Assembly (NCBI GenBank): GCA_007135435.1
Contig: SLIW01000048.1
Location: 1 to 7,740 of the forward strand
Direction: 5' to 3'
From: Natronomonas sp.
GTDB lineage: Archaea; Halobacteriota; Halobacteria; Halobacteriales; Haloarculaceae
DNA: 7,740 nt
The translations under genes and the position numbers were made by a program. Below are positions 5,317-7,740 of the stretch, piece by piece. Within the stretch, counting starts at the first letter, position 1; the number at the start of each line of letters is the position of its first letter. Below the pieces are notes generated by a model, which ran no database searches, had not been told where the DNA came from, and saw only the letters and a list, made by a program, of their open reading frames with translations.

Positions 5317-5633
5317 CGACGTCGGACCGAACGGGAGCCGGTGACCCGGATTCCGATCTGGAGGGGGCGATCCTCGCTACCTTCGACTGGTCCGCGACGG
5401 CACCGACCGAGGCGGTCGTCCGCACGGTCGCCATCGCGGCCGACGCCGAGCCGACGGGGATCGAGCCCATCTTCCGATCGATCGACCCGGACGCGCTCGA
5501 CGCGCTCGTCGGATCGGTGGGGGACGGCGGACGCTCGGCTCCGGTGACGGTCTCGTTCACGTTCGTCGGCCACGATGTGACGGTCGGGAGCGACGGGACG
5601 GTCGCCGTCCGGCCTCGATCGGAGACGGATTGA
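5313..5633 (+). CDS. Stand-alone HalOD1-domain protein (second copy)
   Basis: The 106-residue protein has the HalOD1 pattern. The helix PTEAVVRTVAIAADAEP (31-47) and the diagnostic IEPIFRSIDPDALDALVGSV (50-69) are followed by beta-strands VTVSFTFVGHDVTVGSDGTVAV. About 28 N-terminal residues, Asp/Thr/Gly rich, precede the domain and are probably flexible. The ATG at 5313 overlaps the stop of the second TrmB gene by 4 nt, so the HalOD1 protein is expected to be made together with that regulator. This suggests a partnership or a common output, which is not established for the families as far as I know. It shares the xPxxxxxDPxALDAL core with the other HalOD1 protein at 2855. It ends 39 nt from the convergent winged-helix gene. 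Confidence 0.88.
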   Translation: MTTSDRTGAGDPDSDLEGAILATFDWSATAPTEAVVRTVAIAADAEPTGIEPIFRSIDPDALDALVGSVGDGGRSAPVTVSFTFVGHDVTVGSDGTVAVRPRSETD

Positions 5634-5657
5634 GATTCAGCGGGTTAGGCAGGCGAG

Positions 5658-5687
5658 CTAGCGAGATTCAGACTAGCGAGATTCAGA
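5658..5687. repeat. 15-bp exact tandem duplication covering the end of the winged-helix gene
   Basis: CTAGCGAGATTCAGA occurs twice, at 5658-5672 and 5673-5687. On the minus strand each copy reads Ser-Glu-Ser-Arg-stop, so the last four codons and the stop of the gene have been duplicated beyond its end. GAGATTCAG appears once more at 5632-5640, overlapping the stop of the second HalOD1 gene. Confidence 0.9.
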
Positions 5688-6017
5688 GGTAGGTCGAGCC
5701 AGCGCGTCCGGGATGGAGTCCATGAGCCTCTCGATCCGTGGGTCGGGTCGATACCGGACGACGTCGTCCTCGGGGTCGTACTCGACGACGTCGTGTTCCG
5801 CCAGCTTCGGCAGGTGGGTGTGGACCAGCTGGATGTGGAGCTGGCGTGGGTCCGGCCTCGGCCCGGAGACGGTGATCGGTTCGGTGCCGTGGAGGGTCTC
5901 GACGAGTTCGCCGACCGTCATCTCGTGGTCGTCCGCGTTCCGGACGCACTCGATGGTCCGGCGGCGATAGCCATCCGCGACGAGCTCGAGACAGGCATCG
6001 AGGCTTTTGTCCGTCAT
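5673..6017 (-). CDS. Small winged-helix protein of the haloarchaeal DUF7344 type
   Basis: The 114-residue protein resembles the many small haloarchaeal winged-helix proteins placed in the DUF7344 group. It opens LDACLELVADGYRRRTIECV (6-25), matching the usual first helix with an Arg-rich turn. Then comes MTVGELVETL (33-42), the near-diagnostic HTHLPKLAEHDVVEYDPED (66-84) and the wing VVRYRPD (86-92). The fold predicts DNA binding and a role as a local transcription regulator; the target is unknown. The ATG at 6017 is chosen over one 44 codons upstream because that extension crosses the AT-rich promoter. It diverges from the APC permease, so that gene is a natural candidate target, by position only. 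Its final codons are part of a 15-bp tandem duplication. Confidence 0.82.
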   Translation of the reverse strand: MTDKSLDACLELVADGYRRRTIECVRNADDHEMTVGELVETLHGTEPITVSGPRPDPRQLHIQLVHTHLPKLAEHDVVEYDPEDDVVRYRPDPRIERLMDSIPDALARPTSESR

Positions 6018-6044
6018 GCTACCCGTCCAATGGTTCCCACTCGC

Positions 6045-6053
6045 ATAGAAATA
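6045..6053 (-). promoter_or_regulatory. Probable TATA box of the winged-helix gene
   Basis: On the minus strand this reads TATTTCTAT, centred about 32 nt before the ATG at 6017, which would give a leader of only a few bases. No Shine-Dalgarno is apparent, in keeping with a near-leaderless transcript. A second AT-rich stretch (TTTTATTAAG on the plus strand, about 6076-6085) lies further out and may serve either strand. Confidence 0.4.
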
Positions 6054-6122
6054 CGACATTTTCACGGGAGATTGATATTTTATTAAGTGAGTAACAACCC
6101 CAGGTTTGCTGGCGTCGAATCG

Positions 6123-6159
6123 ACCCTCGGTGGGGTTTGGGTGCCCCACCGGCGAGGGT
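6123..6159. promoter_or_regulatory. Long interrupted dyad (hairpin or operator) upstream of the permease gene
   Basis: The inner arms GGTGGGG (6129-6135) and CCCCACC (6144-6150) are perfect around an 8-base loop. After a 3-base bulge (GGC, 6151-6153) the outer arms ACCCTC (6123-6128) and GAGGGT (6154-6159) also pair, giving 13 bp in total. It lies about 65 bp upstream of the permease TATA box, so in a leaderless model it is outside that mRNA. Candidates are an operator between the divergent genes, or the 3' hairpin of a short transcript starting from the AT-rich element at 6076-6085. Confidence 0.5.
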
Positions 6160-6221
6160 AGATCGGGTCACCGGCCGGCCGGCCACGTCCGGCATGCTCT
6201 CGCGGGGACGTCCGACGTACT

Positions 6222-6228
6222 GTTTTAC
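6222..6228 (+). promoter_or_regulatory. TATA-like box (GTTTTAC) of the permease gene
   Basis: TTTTA at 6223-6227 is centred 27 nt before the ATG at 6252, the standard distance for a haloarchaeal leaderless mRNA. No Shine-Dalgarno lies between it and the start. The identical heptamer precedes the first HalOD1 gene. Confidence 0.6.
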
Positions 6229-6251
6229 GTGACCCGGTCGAACGACGCTCG

Positions 6252-7673
6252 ATGGCACCGCCGGTCCAAACCGAGACCCAGCTCGAGCGGACCCTCGGGC
6301 TCACCGCAGCGCTGATGATCGGCATCGGGACGATGATCGGGGCGGGCATCTTCGTCCTCCCGGGACCGGCGGCCGCCGCGGCAGGCCCCGCGATCGCCCT
6401 GTCGTTCGTCGTCGGCGGGGTGATCGCCCTGTTCACGGCGCTGACCGCGAGCGAGCTCGCGACGGCCATGCCGGCCGCGGGCGGCAGCTACCACTTCATC
6501 AACCAGGGGCTCGGGCCGGCGTTCGGGGCGATCGCCGGCTTCGGGAACTGGCTGGGGCTGGCGTTCGCCTCGGCCTTCTACGTGATCGGCTTCGGGAGCT
6601 ACCTCGGACTGCTCCTCGAGGCGGTGGTGGCACCGCCGACCCTGACGCTCGGGCCGGTCGTCCTCTCGGAGGCGCAGCTCGGCGGGCTCGCCGCCGGCGT
6701 GATCTTCGTCGCCGTCAACTACGTCTCCACCAAGGGGACCGGCGACCTCCAGAACGTCATCGTGATCGGGCTGCTCGGGATCCTGGCCGTCTTCGGGGTC
6801 CTCGGCGCTATCGAGGCGGACGTCTCCACCCTGCGGCCGTTCACCCCGGAGGGGTGGGGCGCGGTCCTCCCGGGGACGGCGCTGGTCTTCGTCTCGTACC
6901 TCGGGTTCGTGAAGATCACGACCGTCGCCGGCGAGATCAAGGAACCCGAGCGGAACCTGCCGCTGGCGATCGTCGGCAGCGTCGTCGTGGTGACCGTCCT
7001 GTACGCGATCGTCATGGTGGTCGTCCTCGGCGTCGTCGACCGGGGCGACATCGCCGACTCGGAGACGGCGGTCGCCGACGTGGCAGGGCTCGTCTTCGGC
7101 GAGCTCTTCGGTGTGGCCGCGGTCGGGGTGGGCCTCCTCACCCTCGCCGGCCTGCTCGCGACGGCCTCCTCCGCGAACGCGTCGATCCTGGCCGCCTCCC
7201 GGATCAACTACGCGATGGGCCGCGACCGGATCGTCTCGCCGCGGCTCAGCGAGGTCAACGACCGATTCAAGACGCCGGGCCGGGCGATCCTCCTGACTGG
7301 CGCGTTCATCCTCCTGTTCGTCCTCGTCGGCGACGTGGCGATCCTCGCGAAGTCGGCGGCCGTCCTCCACCTGGTCGTCTACGGCCTGCTGAACGTCGCG
7401 CTGATCGTCTTCCGGGAGACCGACGCCGTCGGGTACGAACCCGCCTTCGAGGTGCCGCTGTACCCGTGGGTACCGATCGCCGGCGCCGTGACCTCCTTCG
7501 GCCTGATCGCGTTCATGGACCCGATCGAGATCGTCCTCGCGGTCGGCTTCGTCGTCGTCAGCCTCCTGTGGTACTTCGCCTACGTGCGGTCGCGGACCCA
7601 GGACGACAGCGCCCTCGCGGTCCACCGCGCCCCCGAATCCGTCGAGGTCCGGCTCGACGTCGAGGACGACTAG
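6252..7673 (+). CDS. APC-family amino-acid/polyamine permease
   Basis: The 473-residue membrane protein has a run of hydrophobic segments consistent with about 12 transmembrane helices, the usual number for the amino acid-polyamine-organocation superfamily. The first helix carries the hallmark GIGTMIGAGIF (24-34), whose unwound Gly-rich part contacts substrate in known APC structures. Other family landmarks are PAAGGSY (74-80), a loop like VNYVSTKGTGDLQN, FVSYLGFVKITTVAGEIKEP (213-232) followed by ERNLP, and NASILAASRINYAMGRDRI. The C-terminal cytoplasmic tail is short, acidic and lacks the UspA domains that many haloarchaeal homologues carry. It probably imports or exchanges an amino acid; the substrate cannot be told. 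The ATG at 6252 fits a leaderless promoter. The last codons fall in a 29-bp tandem repeat. A DUF7344-type regulator diverges from it. Confidence 0.93.
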   Translation: MAPPVQTETQLERTLGLTAALMIGIGTMIGAGIFVLPGPAAAAAGPAIALSFVVGGVIALFTALTASELATAMPAAGGSYHFINQGLGPAFGAIAGFGNWLGLAFASAFYVIGFGSYLGLLLEAVVAPPTLTLGPVVLSEAQLGGLAAGVIFVAVNYVSTKGTGDLQNVIVIGLLGILAVFGVLGAIEADVSTLRPFTPEGWGAVLPGTALVFVSYLGFVKITTVAGEIKEPERNLPLAIVGSVVVVTVLYAIVMVVVLGVVDRGDIADSETAVADVAGLVFGELFGVAAVGVGLLTLAGLLATASSANASILAASRINYAMGRDRIVSPRLSEVNDRFKTPGRAILLTGAFILLFVLVGDVAILAKSAAVLHLVVYGLLNVALIVFRETDAVGYEPAFEVPLYPWVPIAGAVTSFGLIAFMDPIEIVLAVGFVVVSLLWYFAYVRSRTQDDSALAVHRAPESVEVRLDVEDD

Positions 7674-7740
7674 GTCCCCGGGCGGGTCTCGAGGACGACT
7701 AGGTCCCCGGGCGGGCCTCGAGGACGGCCAGACCCGGGCT
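7660..7740. repeat. 29-bp-period tandem repeat spanning the permease stop codon
   Basis: Two identical 27-base copies (7660-7686 and 7689-7715) are joined by TC, giving a 29-bp period. A third, degenerate copy begins at 7718 and reaches the window edge. The unit begins TCGAGGACGACTAGG, so it contains the codons for Glu-Asp-Asp and the stop. The second copy is a duplicate of the gene end. CCCGGGC and CTCGAG palindromes inside the units could form hairpins, but no T-tract marks an intrinsic terminator in the visible part. Confidence 0.88.

Noticed and set aside
6018..6149. N-terminal extension of the winged-helix gene to an ATG at 6149
   Set aside because: It would translate through the AT-rich promoter region and the dyad arm. 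The extra residues (Lys, Tyr, Phe rich) are unlike the acidic protein.
6225..7625. Open frame of 466 codons on the minus strand
   Set aside because: It is antisense to the APC permease. The translation is dominated by Asp, Arg, Glu, Gly and His, typical of the complementary strand of a GC-rich membrane gene.
7674..7740. Intrinsic terminator after the permease
   Set aside because: GC palindromes are present but no T-tract follows in the visible sequence, and the pattern is better explained by tandem duplication.

Overview
The window looks like a haloarchaeal chromosome segment, closest in style to Halobacteriales. The coding regions are very GC-rich, the proteins are acidic, and promoter and linker segments are noticeably AT-richer. 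Several encoded families are typical of or restricted to haloarchaea: stand-alone HalOD1 proteins, TrmB-type regulators, a DUF7344-like winged helix and a small TRAM-domain protein. At least two genes carry a TTTTA box about 26-27 nt before the start codon, the usual haloarchaeal leaderless arrangement. I see no rRNA, tRNA, CRISPR array, transposase or integrase.

Left part (1-2718): a gene cut by the window edge (+) is followed by three minus-strand genes. In transcription order these are two adjacent, closely related luciferase-like (LLM-class) flavin/F420 oxidoreductases separated by 28 nt and almost certainly one operon, then a TRAM-domain protein.

Centre (2719-5633): four regulatory genes form a nearly mirror-symmetric block. 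A small HalOD1 gene (+) runs tail-to-tail toward a TrmB-type regulator (-). This regulator diverges, across a 382-nt intergenic region, from a second TrmB-type regulator (+), which overlaps a second small HalOD1 gene by 4 nt (ATGA). The two TrmB proteins share the same recognition-helix core. The region between them contains a perfect 8-bp inverted repeat, a 13-bp direct repeat next to each gene and a 7-bp inverted repeat in the presumed leader of one of them. This is the best candidate in the window for an undescribed regulatory unit. The target and ligand cannot be read from the sequence.

Right part (5634-7740): a DUF7344-like winged-helix protein (-) diverges from a 473-residue APC-family amino-acid permease (+). 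The shared 234-nt promoter region holds a strong 13-bp interrupted dyad. The window ends inside a tandem repeat that begins in the last codons of the permease.

A recurring oddity is short tandem duplication. Units of 15, 22 and 29 nt sit exactly at the stop codons of three genes (winged helix, first TrmB, permease), and a 24-nt unit lies in frame within the second LLM gene.
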